Positions 37,294 through 47,058 are shown, counted from the first letter of the stretch. The stretch: 64,000 nt of DNA from Arthrobacter sp. KBS0703 (GCF_002008315.2 NZ_MVDG02000001.1:1860001-1924000), one strand, 5' to 3'. The notes: generated from the sequence alone by a model not told the origin. Program-made: numbers and translations.

Positions 37294-37551
37294 ATGGAAC
37301 ACGACGAGCCGACCCCGTTCTACCGTGCGGTGGATGCTTCCTCGCTGGGCAGGGCCATCAGCGATGCCCGCAAGGAGGCCGGCCTGACACAGCAGGACCT
37401 GGCTGAGCGGCTCAAGGTGACCCGCGGGAGCATCGTCCGGCTCGAACGCGGGGAAGCCGTGTCCCTGGTCGTGGCCATGCAGGCCATCAGGGTCCTTGGC
37501 CGTGACGTCGCCCTCGTCCCGCGGTTTTCGAAGCTTCAGGTCCGCCCGTGA
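37294..37551 (+). CDS. hipB: HipB-like antitoxin (XRE-family HTH)
   Basis: 85 aa. The XRE helix-turn-helix is LGRAISDARKEAGLTQQDLAERLKVTRGSIVRLERGEAVSLVVAMQAIRVLG (~18-70), as in HipB, followed by a short C-terminal tail (LVPRFSKLQVRP). It overlaps hipA by 4 bases (GTGA), the standard antitoxin-first arrangement, and should repress its own operon with HipA as co-repressor. Confidence 0.9.
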   Translation: MEHDEPTPFYRAVDASSLGRAISDARKEAGLTQQDLAERLKVTRGSIVRLERGEAVSLVVAMQAIRVLGRDVALVPRFSKLQVRP

Positions 37552-38798
37552 GCCCACGCAAAACCCTGGACGTCTTCCTTCGCGGCACGCGGATCGGCGA
37601 ACTGAAAGGCAGCGGACTTCGCATTTCCTTCCAGTACGACCGGGCAGCTGTGGCCGAGTACGGCTCCGGCTCCATCCTGTTGTCGCTGTCCATGCCCGTG
37701 AGCCGGAACAGCATCGGGGGCCCGGAAGTGTACGACTTCTTTGACGGGCTGTTGCCGGAAGGCCAGGTGCGCTCCCACATCGCCAAGGAGAACGGCTTGT
37801 CCACCCCGGATGCGTTCGGTCTTCTCAGGGTCCTCGGTGCGGACTGTGCCGGCGCCGTTCAAATCCTGCCACCCGGGGACGCCCCGGACGTACCAGGCGC
37901 CGCCATTCCCATGACCGAGGATGAAGTCGCCACGGTTGTCGAGTCACTCCCCACCTGGGACCTGCCCGATGACTTCCTCATCACAGCCTCCCTGGGCGGG
38001 GTCCAGTCCAAGGTGCTGCTGACCCGGCACGACGGCGGCTGGGCCTGGCCGGGCCGTGGAGCTGTATCCACCCACATCATCAAGCCTGAGCCCCTGGAGT
38101 CGACCATCCCGGCCCTCCTCGCCGCCGAGGACTGGGCGTTGAAGACGGCGGCTGCGGCCGGAATACCCGCAGCCACGGCACGCCTGGAGAAGTTCGGCTC
38201 CCGCCAGGCGATCATCGTGGACCGCTTTGACCGTGCCCCGGACGGCAGCCGGCTCCACCAGGAGGACTTCACTCAAGCCCTGGCACTGGCCAGCGAAGCG
38301 AAATACGAGGGCAGTTCAGCCCCGCCGTCCCGGCTGACCCGCCTGGTCAACGCAGCCGCACCGCACACGCGCGATGACGACGCCTTCCGCCGGGACCTGC
38401 TCAGGGCAGTGACTTTCAACCTGGCGATCGGTAACGGAGACGCGCACTCCAAGAACTACTCCCTTATTCTGCGCGATGGCGGCGAAGTGCTGCTCGCCCC
38501 GATGTACGACGTGGCACCCACGTTGCTGCTCTACGCACCGAGCAACAACGCCGGCCACTCCATCGATGGCCAGATCCGACTAAGCTACATCACCCTGGAG
38601 CACCTGGCCCGTGAGGGCGCAGCCTGGGGCCTGGACCTGGACGACGCACGGCAGACCGCGGTGTCGACGCTGGAAGCCATCGCCGCAGCGGCCACCAGGA
38701 CCCAAGCCCCGGAGGGGTTGCATTTCCTCCAGGACCTTGTGCCCGCCCGCGTCAGCGACCTGCTGAAGGGCGTCGCCGCCCGGCGGGAACTCCGCTAG
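37548..38798 (+). CDS. hipA: HipA-family serine/threonine kinase toxin
   Basis: 416 aa from GTG 37548. N-terminal HipA domain (GELKGSGLRISFQYD, LSLSMPVSR, FFDGLLPEGQVR), then the kinase: GGVQSKVLLTRHDGG (Gly-rich loop with Ser), THIIKPEP (ATP-binding Lys), VDRFDR, NGDAHSKNYSLIL (catalytic N-G-D-x-H-x-K-N) and MYDVAPTLLLY (metal-binding Asp). All key residues are present and length is typical. HipA phosphorylates a glutamyl-tRNA synthetase-type target and halts growth; target here is inferred from the family. Likely an active toxin-antitoxin pair. Confidence 0.95.
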   Translation: MSPRKTLDVFLRGTRIGELKGSGLRISFQYDRAAVAEYGSGSILLSLSMPVSRNSIGGPEVYDFFDGLLPEGQVRSHIAKENGLSTPDAFGLLRVLGADCAGAVQILPPGDAPDVPGAAIPMTEDEVATVVESLPTWDLPDDFLITASLGGVQSKVLLTRHDGGWAWPGRGAVSTHIIKPEPLESTIPALLAAEDWALKTAAAAGIPAATARLEKFGSRQAIIVDRFDRAPDGSRLHQEDFTQALALASEAKYEGSSAPPSRLTRLVNAAAPHTRDDDAFRRDLLRAVTFNLAIGNGDAHSKNYSLILRDGGEVLLAPMYDVAPTLLLYAPSNNAGHSIDGQIRLSYITLEHLAREGAAWGLDLDDARQTAVSTLEAIAAAATRTQAPEGLHFLQDLVPARVSDLLKGVAARRELR

Positions 38799-38933
38799 CC
38801 AGTTCTCAAAGGCGTCAAAATCAGCCCGGACCAGGCGCCACCGATGGACGGATTCGTCGGCCGTGTCATTGCTTCCGTAATCTGTGATGCGGAGCCCGGA
38901 ATGATGCCGGGCTGAATCGAACGAAGGCTGTCC

Positions 38934-39485
38934 ATGATCGAGGACGTCACCGGTGACCTGAAACTTGGGCATCTTTTCAAGGCCGCGGGCCTTGCTCCCG
39001 ATGATGTGGCTGTCACCCGGCACACGCTCAATCCGGGAGGCTTGAAAACCCGGGCCGATGCCCTGGGGCCAAACCTTTTGCCTTACACGCGCGAACAGAG
39101 GCACAACAACAAGCTCGGCAAAACACCTCCGAGGATCTGGCTGAACTTCCTGGCCACCACCGGACGGCGGGCCCGGTTCATCACCGCTTTCGAGAACCAC
39201 GGCGAAGTTCCTGAAGAGCGGACCGATATTTGGCGCTTCTTCGATCTACGGCCCTCGCCCGTTTTTTCGGCTCTGACCGATCGCCTTGTTATCGAGTGGA
39301 CTCCGGACACAGTGAACTGGGCCAAATCCGGCAGGACGGCGAGTCCTATGGTGGCGATAGAGATTGCTGATCCGCAGACGGAGCCGTTTCCCGGCTTCGA
39401 CTCGCTCCTCATCAGCTACGACGAGCTCCAGGCCGTGGTCGCCGACGACCGCTACAGCCAATGGCGGACAGCCCTCAGCTCAGCG
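38934..39485 (+). pseudogene. GIY-YIG nuclease-family protein, 3' end lost
   Basis: From ATG 38934 the frame reads LKLGHLFKAAGLAPDDVAVTRHTL, LPYTREQRHNNKLGKTPPRIWLNF, GRRARFITAFENHGEV, and DSLLISYDELQAVVADDRYSQWRTALSS. This is the N-terminal region of a family of restriction-like proteins that end in a GIY-YIG nuclease domain, which should start right after WRTALSS but is absent. Beyond ~39485 the frame runs antisense through a decayed hipA. It is therefore a truncated gene. The family call is moderately certain. Confidence 0.55.
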
Positions 39486-39519
39486 TGCCGGGTCGATCCA
39501 TGCCCGGCAACCGGATTCC

Positions 39520-40530
39520 AGCTAGTCCCCCAGCTCGGAGCGGCGGAACCGCAACTCCCGCACGGCACCGTTCAGGGGCGAGCCGGTGAACGGCAGCGCG
39601 TTCAAGTCCACTGCCCGGGCCACGGAGAGGGCAGTTTTGTTGGTGGCCGTGGCGGCTCGTTCCAGGAGCCCAATGCTGGCGGCGAACTCCTGCCAGTGTC
39701 TGACTTTGAGGTTCTTGACCTTGCCGCTGATGGTAAGTGCCGTTGAATCGTCGCCGTAGAGCAGCGTCCACTGGATGTCATTGACGGGTGCCACCACCCA
39801 ACCTCCGTGCCGGCCTTCGAGCACCGAGGCGTTCTTGGCGTGCAGGTCACCGTTCCCTGTCAGCCAGACGAGCACGAACTGCAGGTAGAGGTTCCTGACG
39901 GGTGACCGCCCGGGCTTTGCACAGTCCGGACAGGGCCAGCACCACTTCCTCGGCTCTGACGGCATATTTGGATGCCGGCGGAAGGTTCAGGACCTGGGCG
40001 GCGTCTTCCAGGTCCAGCCGCTTCATCCCGTCGTCCCAAGTGCGGTCAACCTTTCCACTAGGAGTCCCGGCAACCCGTTCCGGTCTGTGACGACACGGTG
40101 CGCTGCCACCGGCATCTTTAGTGCCTTGGCAGCGGTGAGGTGGGCTGCTTCATTCAGGACCAGGTGTGCGTGTTCGGGCGGGTCCTGTTTGAGCAGCTAG
40201 CGGCGGTTCGCCAGGGCAAGCGGCATCGTCAGCATGGAGGCGCTGGCTCTGGATTGGACTCCCGGCAGCCCGTGGGGATCCACCGCTTCGGCCAGGGCAG
40301 AGAAGTTCAGGGCTTCGGGTCGCGTCGTGTCCGCAGGGGGCGGTGGCTCTACCGGCCGCTCCCCTGCCGCGAACAGACTTGCCCGGAAGAAAGTCCGGAT
40401 CCCACACACCTGGACTCTGTCAACGGTTCGTACCAGCCAGAGATACCCCGCTGCACCCGGAACATCCAACGACACCGACGATCCAGGCCGCCAAGTCATG
40501 TCGCTGAAACAGAGAATTTCATGAAGTGGT
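39520..40530 (-). pseudogene. Decayed second HipA-family kinase
   Basis: Read on the minus strand across several frames: DPHGLPGVQSRASASMLTMPLA, then a TAG, LLKQDPPEHAHLVLNEAAHLTAAKALKMPVAAHRVVTD, GLPGLLVER/WDDGMKRLDLEDAAQVLNLPPASKYA, and LQFVLVWLTGNGDLHAKNASVLEG (catalytic N-G-D-x-H-x-K-N) to the normal C-terminus at 39522. At least one nonsense codon and two frameshifts interrupt it, and no hipB partner is visible. It differs clearly from the intact hipA 1 kb away. Confidence 0.75.
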
Positions 40531-40671
40531 GAAGGCAGGACCAGGAGGAAGGGACCAACATGCGGGCCCGAAAGCCGCCCGTGCACACCCCCTTTGGGCC
40601 GACAAACACCCGCTGAGCGAGTTTTTCAATGTCGCGGTCGGTGAGTTCAATGAGCGTCAGGTCGTGACGTG

Positions 40672-41800
40672 GGGACTGTCCCTAGCTCCTCTGTCAAGCG
40701 GCGAGGATGAGCGTGCGGGCTGCGGATGTGTGGTGGTCGTCGATCAGAGCTCGGTATACGACGTCGGATAGTCGGCGTTTGAGGATACGCAGTGCTTCCA
40801 TGCCGCCGTCTCCGCCTGCTTTGCGCCGGGCCAGAAGCTCTCGCGCGCCGGGATGGCAGCGGGCCTGGGTGAGTGCGATCCGGTGCAGCGCCGCGTTCAG
40901 CTGTCTGTTCCCGGTTCGGGAGAGTCGGCGGCGGGCCTTGTTCGACGACCAGACCGGCAGCGGGGCAGTGCCGTTATGGCGTGCGTAGGCGTCCTTCGAG
41001 CGGAACCGCGTGACGCCGGCGGTCTCTCCCAGGATCTTCGCCGCCGTCAACGACCCGCAGCCGACGATCGCCAGCAGTGCCGGAGCGATGACTGGGATCC
41101 GGCGGCTGAGTTCGGCGGTGAGTTCATCGATCTCCTCGGTGAGGCGGTGCAGATGGGTGAGGAGCCGTTGAGCGAGGTCGGCGACGATCCCGGCGAAGTC
41201 GTCCAGGTGGAATTTGATGCGTGCGAACGCGCTGACCCGGTCGAAGTTCGCCGGGGCCGCCCATGCAGGATCGAGCTCGTGCAGGTGCCAGCGGAGCCGG
41301 CTGATCACGCGGGTCCGTTCAGCGACGAGGTCCTCGCGGTGGTCGACCAGGAGGCGGATCTCGCGTTCGGCGCCATCGAGACGGGCGACGGGCAGATCGG
41401 GTTCTCGCAGGGCGGCACGTGCGATCGAGAGAGCATCGATCGGGTCGGATTTGCCGAACGTGCGGGCGCTGTCCCGAACATGGGACATCAGCTTCGGAGG
41501 CACCCGCACGACCTGTTCGCCCGCCGCGAGGAGGTCGCTTTCCAACCGTCTGCTCAGATGCCGGCAGTCCTCGATCGCCCAGAGCCGTTCCTGATCATCA
41601 TGCTTGTTCGCCCATGCCAGCAGGGCGAGATGGTCGTTGCTGGTCGTGCCGATCGTCTTGACTGCGATCTGCCTGCCAACCGTGTCCGCGATCACGGCCG
41701 TGTGGGAGCGCTTGTGCGCATCGATTCCGATGATCACCATGGTCTTGTCTCCTTTCCGTCTACGGGTCGGGGTGCAGGACCGGTCGGTCGGCATATCCCA
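40672..41800 (-). mobile_element. IS110-family insertion sequence
   Basis: Carries one complete transposase gene. The boundary beyond the transposase stop is set near 40672 because the flank TTGACAGAGGAGCTAG...ACAGTCCC is shared with the partial copy at 25.6 kb. The other boundary is not visible; IS110 elements lack terminal inverted repeats. Confidence 0.75.
40694..41740 (-). CDS. IS110-family DEDD transposase
   Basis: 348 aa from ATG 41740 (AAGGAG 8 bases upstream; the open frame to 41794 is not needed). RuvC-like N-terminal domain: MVIIGIDAHKRSHTAVIAD (first Asp), WAIEDCRHLSRRLESDLLAAG (Glu), GKSDPIDALSIARAAL (Asp pair); C-terminal transposase_20 domain: IVGCGSLTAAKILGETAGVTRF, and LSRTGNRQLNAALHRIALTQ with the conserved Ser. 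It appears intact. A 3' half copy lies at 25.1 kb on the other strand. Confidence 0.95.
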   Translation of the reverse strand: MVIIGIDAHKRSHTAVIADTVGRQIAVKTIGTTSNDHLALLAWANKHDDQERLWAIEDCRHLSRRLESDLLAAGEQVVRVPPKLMSHVRDSARTFGKSDPIDALSIARAALREPDLPVARLDGAEREIRLLVDHREDLVAERTRVISRLRWHLHELDPAWAAPANFDRVSAFARIKFHLDDFAGIVADLAQRLLTHLHRLTEEIDELTAELSRRIPVIAPALLAIVGCGSLTAAKILGETAGVTRFRSKDAYARHNGTAPLPVWSSNKARRRLSRTGNRQLNAALHRIALTQARCHPGARELLARRKAGGDGGMEALRILKRRLSDVVYRALIDDHHTSAARTLILAA

Positions 41801-41999
41801 GTCAGGGGCGATGCCACGCTCCTCTCAAGCCAGGCCGGCCGGTCCCTCCGTGCCAGTCGGCCGCACTACAGACATAAGCCACGGAGGCGAAAAACGATGG
41901 AGCGAACCAACCGGCACACCAAAATAGTGACACTGGGAATAACGGTGGATTCGTGGCTGGCCTGACACGCCGGGCGTTGCCTGGCGGGGAGGACTGATC

Positions 42000-43013
42000 A
42001 TGAGCGACATCATGGATCCCATGGCGACTGATGTGGATCAGCAAGAGTTAGCGCAGCAGCTCCTGGCCCAGGCCAGGGAGCAGGGCATCGACCTCGTCGG
42101 CCCGGACGGGCTGTTGAACCGGCTCACCAAAAACGTCCTGGAGACCGCTTGGAAGCGGAAATGGACGAACACCTCGGATACGAAAAACACGACGTGTCCG
42201 GGCGCGGGAGCGGTAACTCCCGCAACGGCACACGCACGAAGACCGTGCTGACGGAGATCGGGCCGGTGGAGATCGACGTGCCGCGGGACACCGGCTCGAC
42301 GTTTGATCCGCGGGTCGTCAAGAAACGGCAGCGCCGGCTGACCGGCGTGGATGAGATCGTGTTGTCACTGAACGCGAAAGGGCTCACGAACGGTGAGATC
42401 GCGGCGCACTTCGCCGACGTGTTCGGCGCCAGGGTCTCTAAAGACACGATCTCGCGGATCACCGAGAAGGTCATCGGGGAGATGACCGAGTGGCAGAACC
42501 GGCCGCTAGACCGCGTCTACCCGGTGGTGTTCATCGACGCGATCCACGTCAAGGTTCGCGACGGGCAGGTCACGAACCGGCCGGTCTATGTCGCGATCGG
42601 TGTCAGCGTCAACGGTGAACGGGACATCCTCGGGCTGTGGGCCGGGGACGGCGGCGAAGGCGCGAAATTCTGGCTCTCGGTGCTGACCGAGATCAAGAAC
42701 CGCGGCGTGGAGGACGTCTGCATCACGGTCTGCGACGGACTCAAGGGCCTGCCGCAGGCGATCACGACCACGTGGGAGCGAACGGTGGTGCAGCACTGCA
42801 TCGTGCACCTGATCCGCAACAGCTTCCGCTACGCCGGACGCCAGCACCGCGACGGCATCGTCAAGGCGCTCAAGCCGGTCTACACGGCCCCGTCAGAGCA
42901 AGCGGCGAAGGACCGGTTCGCCGAGTTCACGGCCGCGTGGGGCCAGCGATATCCGGCAATCGTGCGGCTCTGGGAGTCCTCCTGGGCGGAATTCGTGCCG
43001 TTCCTGGACTACG
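42000..43013 (+). pseudogene. IS256 transposase, 5' part (frameshifted)
   Basis: Codons up to ~48 read MSDIMDPMATDVDQQELAQQ...LTKNVLETA; a single missing base near 42144 moves the rest (EMDEHLGYEKHDVSGRGSGNSRNGTRTKTV, then the Mutator-type DDE core) to another frame. The protein is cut after FLDY by the IS1182-type insertion at 43014. Confidence 0.85.
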
Positions 43014-44755
43014 GAGGCTGTCGCAGAATGGCGTGTCCCAGCCCGGGCGGTACGAGGGGCCTGTTAGTGGGCGCCGGCGGGTCCGCTTGACGGGTCCGTG
43101 CGGTCGAGGCCTCAGCCGGTTACCGTGTGGATCTTCCGGATGTTGTAGGCGGCGGCCGCGAGGTTCAGCTCACTGCGGGCTGCGTCAAGGCCTCTCCGGG
43201 AGAATCTGCCCAGGATCGTCTTGAGGGTTCCGATGCTGGGTTCGACGGTTGCGCCGCGGCGCTTGTATGCCGCTGACCCTTCAGGCGTTCGGAGGCGGTG
43301 GGCCATTGCTTCCCGCGCGTTCGCCCCGGCCGGCGGCGCGCCAGATGCCGGTGATCGAACTGCTTTGGCGTGCTGTTCGCGCCCTTTGTCCAAGGCGATG
43401 ATCCGGTCGGCGCCGGGTGCCTCCAGGTTCTTGTTGCTGCAGTAGCCGGCATCGGCCAGCACGATCCCGATCTGGTGCTCAGGCGAACCGGTCCTAGCAT
43501 GCAGGCCCGCGGCCGCGTCGGTGGCCGCGCTCATCATGGGAACGAACTAGGGCATGTCGTTGGGCTGCTGGTTCACATCGACGGCGGCGATGACATGGTC
43601 ACCGGTGACGGCGACCTGCGCGTTGTACCCCTGGACGAAACCCCGGCGCGTGGGCATCACCCGCGACTCCGGGTCTGTGGTGTTCGCGACGGCCTTGGGG
43701 AGGCCCCTCGTCGGGGCTTGCTCGTCGCGCGCCGCGGCGGCTTCGGCCGCAGCAACGACACGGCGTGCCCGGATGATCCGCGAGTGCTCCTCGGTCGGGA
43801 CAGGCGGGGCGCCCATCGGCTTCTTCCCCGCGGCGATCAATGCGGCCCTGCGATCGAGCTTGGCCTGGTGGTCGCGCAGCTCCCGTTCCAGATGCGCCCT
43901 CGCCTCGGCCAGCCGTAGCGGGCCGTCGGGGATCCGGCCTCGCACCGGCAGCCCAGCCTGGGACGCCTGCAGCCGGGCCTGAGCCCCGGTCTGGCGGGCC
44001 TCGCGATCGGTGTCCAGTCGACGCTGCTGCTGGGCAAGCTCCGCTGCTGCGCGACGGATCCGCTCCGCTCTGGCCGACCTCCCGGCCAGCGCTCCATGGA
44101 CACGGTCGCCGCCGTCGTCGGCCCCGCGGGCGGCCAGCGCATCCTCGGCTGCGTCCACGCGTTGCGCCTCTTCGACGACATCGGCGGCGATCTCTTTGGC
44201 GTGCTGGTCGAACCAGTCCCGGCCTCGGTTCGCGTCGATGGACGCGTTCGCCGGGATCTTCGTCCCGTCGATCGCGATCGTCCCGAACCGGGCGAGCCCC
44301 GCCCGTGCGGCGATCAGCAGCACCTGAGCGAACAACCCGGCGAACGCTTCCCCTGACACGGCACGGAACCTCGCGATCGTCGCGTGGTCGGGCACATCGC
44401 CTGCGCACGCCACCTTGAACGCAATGTCCGTGTGGCATAGCCGCTCGACTTGACGCGAGGACCGCACGCCGCGGCAGTACGCATAGACCAGCAGCCCCAG
44501 AAGCATCCGCGGATCGTATCCCGCGGCGCCGACCCCGCCCCGCCGCCGCGACGCTTCGAAAGCTGACACATCGAGCGTCTCGACGACCTCGATGACAAGC
44601 CAGACGAGGTGATCTTCCGGCAACCAGTCCCGCATATCCGGCGGAAGCAGAAACACCTGATCACGCCGCACAGGACGATAGCTCTGAGCCATACCCGATT
44701 CTCCCAGGCCCCTCGTCACCGCCCGGGCTGGGACACGCCATTCTGCGACAGCCTC
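43014..44755 (-). mobile_element. IS1182-type insertion sequence with perfect-edge inverted repeats and 4-bp target duplication
   Basis: 1742 bp. The ends are inverted repeats of ~50 bp starting GAGGCTGTCGCAG and continuing through GGCGTGTCCCAGCCCGGGCGGT, identical on both sides except one indel. It is flanked by TACG (43010-43013 and 44756-44759); removing the element and one TACG restores the IS256 frame FLDY-DVEIRR. One transposase gene, with an in-frame stop. Confidence 0.95.
43112..44692 (-). pseudogene. IS1182-family transposase with an in-frame TAG
   Basis: From ATG 44692: MAQSYRPVRRDQVFLLPPDM, LVWLVIEVVETLDVSAFEASRRRGG, YDPRMLLGLLVYAYCRGVRSSRQVE, IDGTKIPANASIDANRG (catalytic-core Asp), a long basic coiled linker, then GYNAQVAVTGDHVIAAVDVNQ. 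The frame meets TAG at 43547-43549 (NDMP-stop-FVPMM, probably CAG to TAG) and continues in the same frame with VLADAGYCSNKNLEAPGADR, KRRGATVEPSIGTLKTILGRFSRRGLDAARSE (catalytic Glu) to 43112. The last 145 residues, with the Glu, are lost unless the stop is suppressed. Confidence 0.9.
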
Positions 44756-44998
44756 TACGACGTCGAAATCCGGCGGGTCATCTGCAGCACCAACGCCATC
44801 GAATCCGTCAACGCCCGCTACCGGCGCGCGGTCAGGGCCCGGGGCCATTTCCCCACCGAGCAGGCGGCACTGAAATGCCTCTACCTCGCCACCCGGGCAC
44901 TGGACCCCACCGGCAAAGGCAGGGCACGATGGGCCACACGATGGAAGCCGGCCCTGAACGCCTTCGCCATCAGCTTCAACGGAAGAATCAACTAAATG
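44756..44998 (+). pseudogene. IS256 transposase, 3' part
   Basis: DVEIRRVICSTNAIESVNARYRRAVRARGHFPTEQAALKCLYLATRAL...WKPALNAFAISFNGRIN, the end of the transposase with the catalytic Glu (NAIESVNAR), separated from its 5' part by the IS1182-type element. Confidence 0.9.
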
Positions 44999-45126
44999 CC
45001 AACCGTGGAGCCACCGAAAATCGGACAGTCCCATCCGTGCATGAGATCCGATACCAAGGTCGGGGAAACGCCGCCTGATGCGCGGAACGCGTCGAGGAGA
45101 AGGGTCGTGTTTCCCGTGATGGAAGG

Positions 45127-45530
45127 TCAGCCAGTCGTCAGGAAGGGCAGACAGGCGTCATAATTGGCCATAACATCATCAAAGCTCCGTAGGTATGCCC
45201 GGCCGGAGGCCGCTGTTCCTGCAGCGCGGGCGTCGACGGAGGCTAGGAGCGGCTGACAGCTGCGCCCTGCAGCTTCCAATGTGGCGATACCCCAAGGGTG
45301 TGTGGCCGGTCCCACGGCAATGCCGAAGGGCTCATATGTGTCTGTAAGGATGTTGCGCGCTACGGATTTCCACGTAGCCAGGTAGGTCTCCTGGGATTTC
45401 TGGATCAGTTCGTCGTTCTTGCTGTCTTAGGCACGAAGCAATTCCGTGGAGAGCTGTCCCATTCTTCGGCGGTGCGAACCAGCAGGTGGGCGGCACGAAG
45501 CCGGGCCCGGATTTCATTCAGGGACGGCAT
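45127..45530 (-). pseudogene. Unknown protein gene overlapping the fabH stop, one frameshift
   Basis: ATG 45530 overlaps the end of the fabH gene. The sequence reads PSLNEIRARLRAAHLLVRTA then EEWDSSPRNCFVPKTAR; near 45415 the frame shifts and continues NDELIQKSQETYLATWKSVA, RNILTDTYEPFGIAVGPATHP, SFDDVMANYDACLPFLTTG, stop 45127. Intact it would be ~133 aa, soluble and helical. No family recognised. The overlap suggests co-translation with FabH. Confidence 0.5.
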
Positions 45531-46593
45531 GCTTGCCTTCTTCCATGGCAACGGTTTTTGGTGCGGGCGATTGGTGCTTCGCCTTAGGCCGGGGCAGGGT
45601 ATTTGTTTCTGTCGTGGAGGGGGTGTGGATGACCTGGCCCGCGTAGGAGAATCCTCCCCCGAAGCCGAAGAGCAGTACGGGGCGGTCGGGGGGAAGCTGG
45701 CCCTCGCGGACGAGCTTGGCCAGGGCGAGTGGGATGCTGGCGGAAGATGTGTTCCCCGAGGTGATAACATCCCGCGCGGTGATCTCACGGGGAATGCCGA
45801 GTTGGTCTGCGAGGGGTTCGATGATGCGCAGGTTTGCCTGGTGCGGGACGAAGGCGACGAGCTCTTCCGGCAGGACACCGGCCATTTCGCATGTTCGTCG
45901 GGCCAGCTCTGCTGCTTTGGTGATGGCCCAGCGGAACACGGACATGCCTTCCTGCTGGAAGCGGTGATCTGGCTCCTCGATCCTAACGGCGTGGGACAAT
46001 TCCGGGACCGAGCCCCAATGGACAGGTCCGACGCCTGGGGTGGCCGAGGCTGTGAGCACAATGGCGCCGGCGCCGTCACCGACAAGCACACAGGTGGTCC
46101 GGTCCCCCCAGTCCGTGAAGTCGCTGAGCTTCTCTGCCCCGATGACAAGGGCATGCTTGGCAGCTCCTGAGCGGATGGCCTGATCCGCCACGGCGAGGGC
46201 ATGCGTGAAGCCTGAACAGGCGGCGTTAAGGTCAAAAACGGCAGGGTTGCGGGCGCCTAGGGCAGCTGAGACCCGTCCGGCTGTGCTCGGGGAGCGGTCC
46301 TGGGCGGTAACAGTGGCAACGACGATCAAATCGAGATCCCGGGCGTCGATGCCGGAGTGCCGGAGCGCGTCCCGCCCGGCGCGGGTGGCCATGTCCGCAA
46401 CGGACTCGCTGTCGGCAATGCGGCGTGTTTGGATCCCGACCCTGCTGCGGATCCATTCATCGCTGGTGTCCACCATAAGGCTGAGGTCCTCGTTGGTGAG
46501 GACCCTGTCAGGCTGGTATGAACCGACCCCGGTAACGCGGGATCCGCGGGATGGGGAGACGTTTTGTCCCCGGCTGCGCGTTGCTGTGGTCAT
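45514..46593 (-). CDS. fabH: 3-oxoacyl-ACP synthase III (FabH-like)
   Basis: 359 aa, ATG 46593 with GAGGA upstream. KAS III features: GVGSYQPDRVLTNEDL, DTSDEWIRSRVGIQTRRIAD (substrate-binding loop), VFDLNAACSGFTHAL (catalytic Cys), VGDGAGAIVL, FVPHQANLRIIEPLA (catalytic His) and SGNTSSASIPLAL (catalytic Asn), then FGFGGGFSYAGQVI, where KAS III enzymes normally end. About 30 extra residues (TETNTLPRPKAKHQ...KHAVPE) follow, basic and probably disordered. It catalyses the first condensation of acyl-CoA with malonyl-ACP. No other fatty-acid genes adjoin, so it may be an accessory or specialised KAS III. Confidence 0.95.
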   Translation of the reverse strand: MTTATRSRGQNVSPSRGSRVTGVGSYQPDRVLTNEDLSLMVDTSDEWIRSRVGIQTRRIADSESVADMATRAGRDALRHSGIDARDLDLIVVATVTAQDRSPSTAGRVSAALGARNPAVFDLNAACSGFTHALAVADQAIRSGAAKHALVIGAEKLSDFTDWGDRTTCVLVGDGAGAIVLTASATPGVGPVHWGSVPELSHAVRIEEPDHRFQQEGMSVFRWAITKAAELARRTCEMAGVLPEELVAFVPHQANLRIIEPLADQLGIPREITARDVITSGNTSSASIPLALAKLVREGQLPPDRPVLLFGFGGGFSYAGQVIHTPSTTETNTLPRPKAKHQSPAPKTVAMEEGKHAVPE

Positions 46594-46812
46594 GGTTGTT
46601 CCTCATGTTCGGAGCGGTCAGGGATTCGCTGGCGGACGGGCCGCCCAATGGTCCCGTCGGCCGTGGTTTCGGGACGTGTCGTCTCTGGGCTTGGACTTTC
46701 GATGCCTACCTGCTTGGGATTTATCGCTGGTGTCTACCCGTTGCTTGGTCCCGGCGAGGCGCCGGAAACGTGACGGCAAGCCGTGGTCGTGATCGGCGGA
46801 TGGGGGTCGGGT
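46594..46812. other. Intergenic region
   Basis: Upstream region of fabH (promoter expected) and downstream region of the 81-aa gene; no features beyond the fabH ribosome site. Confidence 0.4.
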
Positions 46813-47058
46813 TCAGAGCCAACTCATCTCGCCCTCTTCAAGTCTCGGTTCCTGGGTGCTGGACGGGGAGCTGCGGATCACCTTGAAAATCTCCTGGACG
46901 GTCATCCCTGCCGCTTTGGCGGCAATGTCAGGCTCGATCTCGGCTGCTATGGCCTCTCGCAGTGCCTGCGCCAGGGCAGCTTTGGCCTGCTCGGTGCGGA
47001 TCTCCTGCATCTCCAATTCTCCCGCAGCGGTGTAGAGCTTCAGCAGCCGTTCATGCAT
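46813..47058 (-). CDS. ~80-aa helical protein (paralog A)
   Basis: 81 aa from ATG 47058, which has AAGGAG 7 bases upstream; the longer open frame to 47277 belongs to a SulP remnant. Sequence pattern: LYTAAGELEMQEIRTEQAKAALAQALREAIAAEI then EPDIAAKAAGMTVQEIFKVIR, i.e. two long helices followed by an HTH-like end, and a polar tail. Two paralogs of equal length lie at 47.8 and 60.2 kb. Function unknown; the repeated occurrence beside ArsR/SulP/CtaD genes suggests a shared role. Confidence 0.75.
   Translation of the reverse strand: MHERLLKLYTAAGELEMQEIRTEQAKAALAQALREAIAAEIEPDIAAKAAGMTVQEIFKVIRSSPSSTQEPRLEEGEMSWL

Larger units (their letters stand above)
42000..44998 (+). mobile_element. IS256-family insertion sequence, split by an IS1182-type element
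   Basis: The transposase reading frame starts at ATG 42000, breaks at ~42144 (one base missing in VLETA[L]EAEMDEHLGYEKH), continues to WAEFVPFLDY at 43013, and resumes after the inserted element at 44756 with DVEIRRVICSTNAIESVNARY to the normal end FNGRIN and TAA. First Asp (VVFIDAIHVKV) and second Asp (VCDGLKGLP) lie before the insertion. Both lesions inactivate it. Exact IS ends are not visible. Confidence 0.85.

Noticed and set aside
40672..40683. GGGACTGTCC palindrome near 40675 matching GGACAGTCC at 45024, as possible ends of one large IS256 enclosing an IS110
   Set aside because: The same ACAGTCCC follows the IS110 stop at 25.6 kb, so it belongs to the IS110 flank and not to IS256.
43547..45034. 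495-codon open frame extending upstream of the IS1182 transposase start
   Set aside because: Codons beyond 44692 run antisense through the inverted repeat and the IS256 3' part; the transposase family starts at MAQSYRPV.
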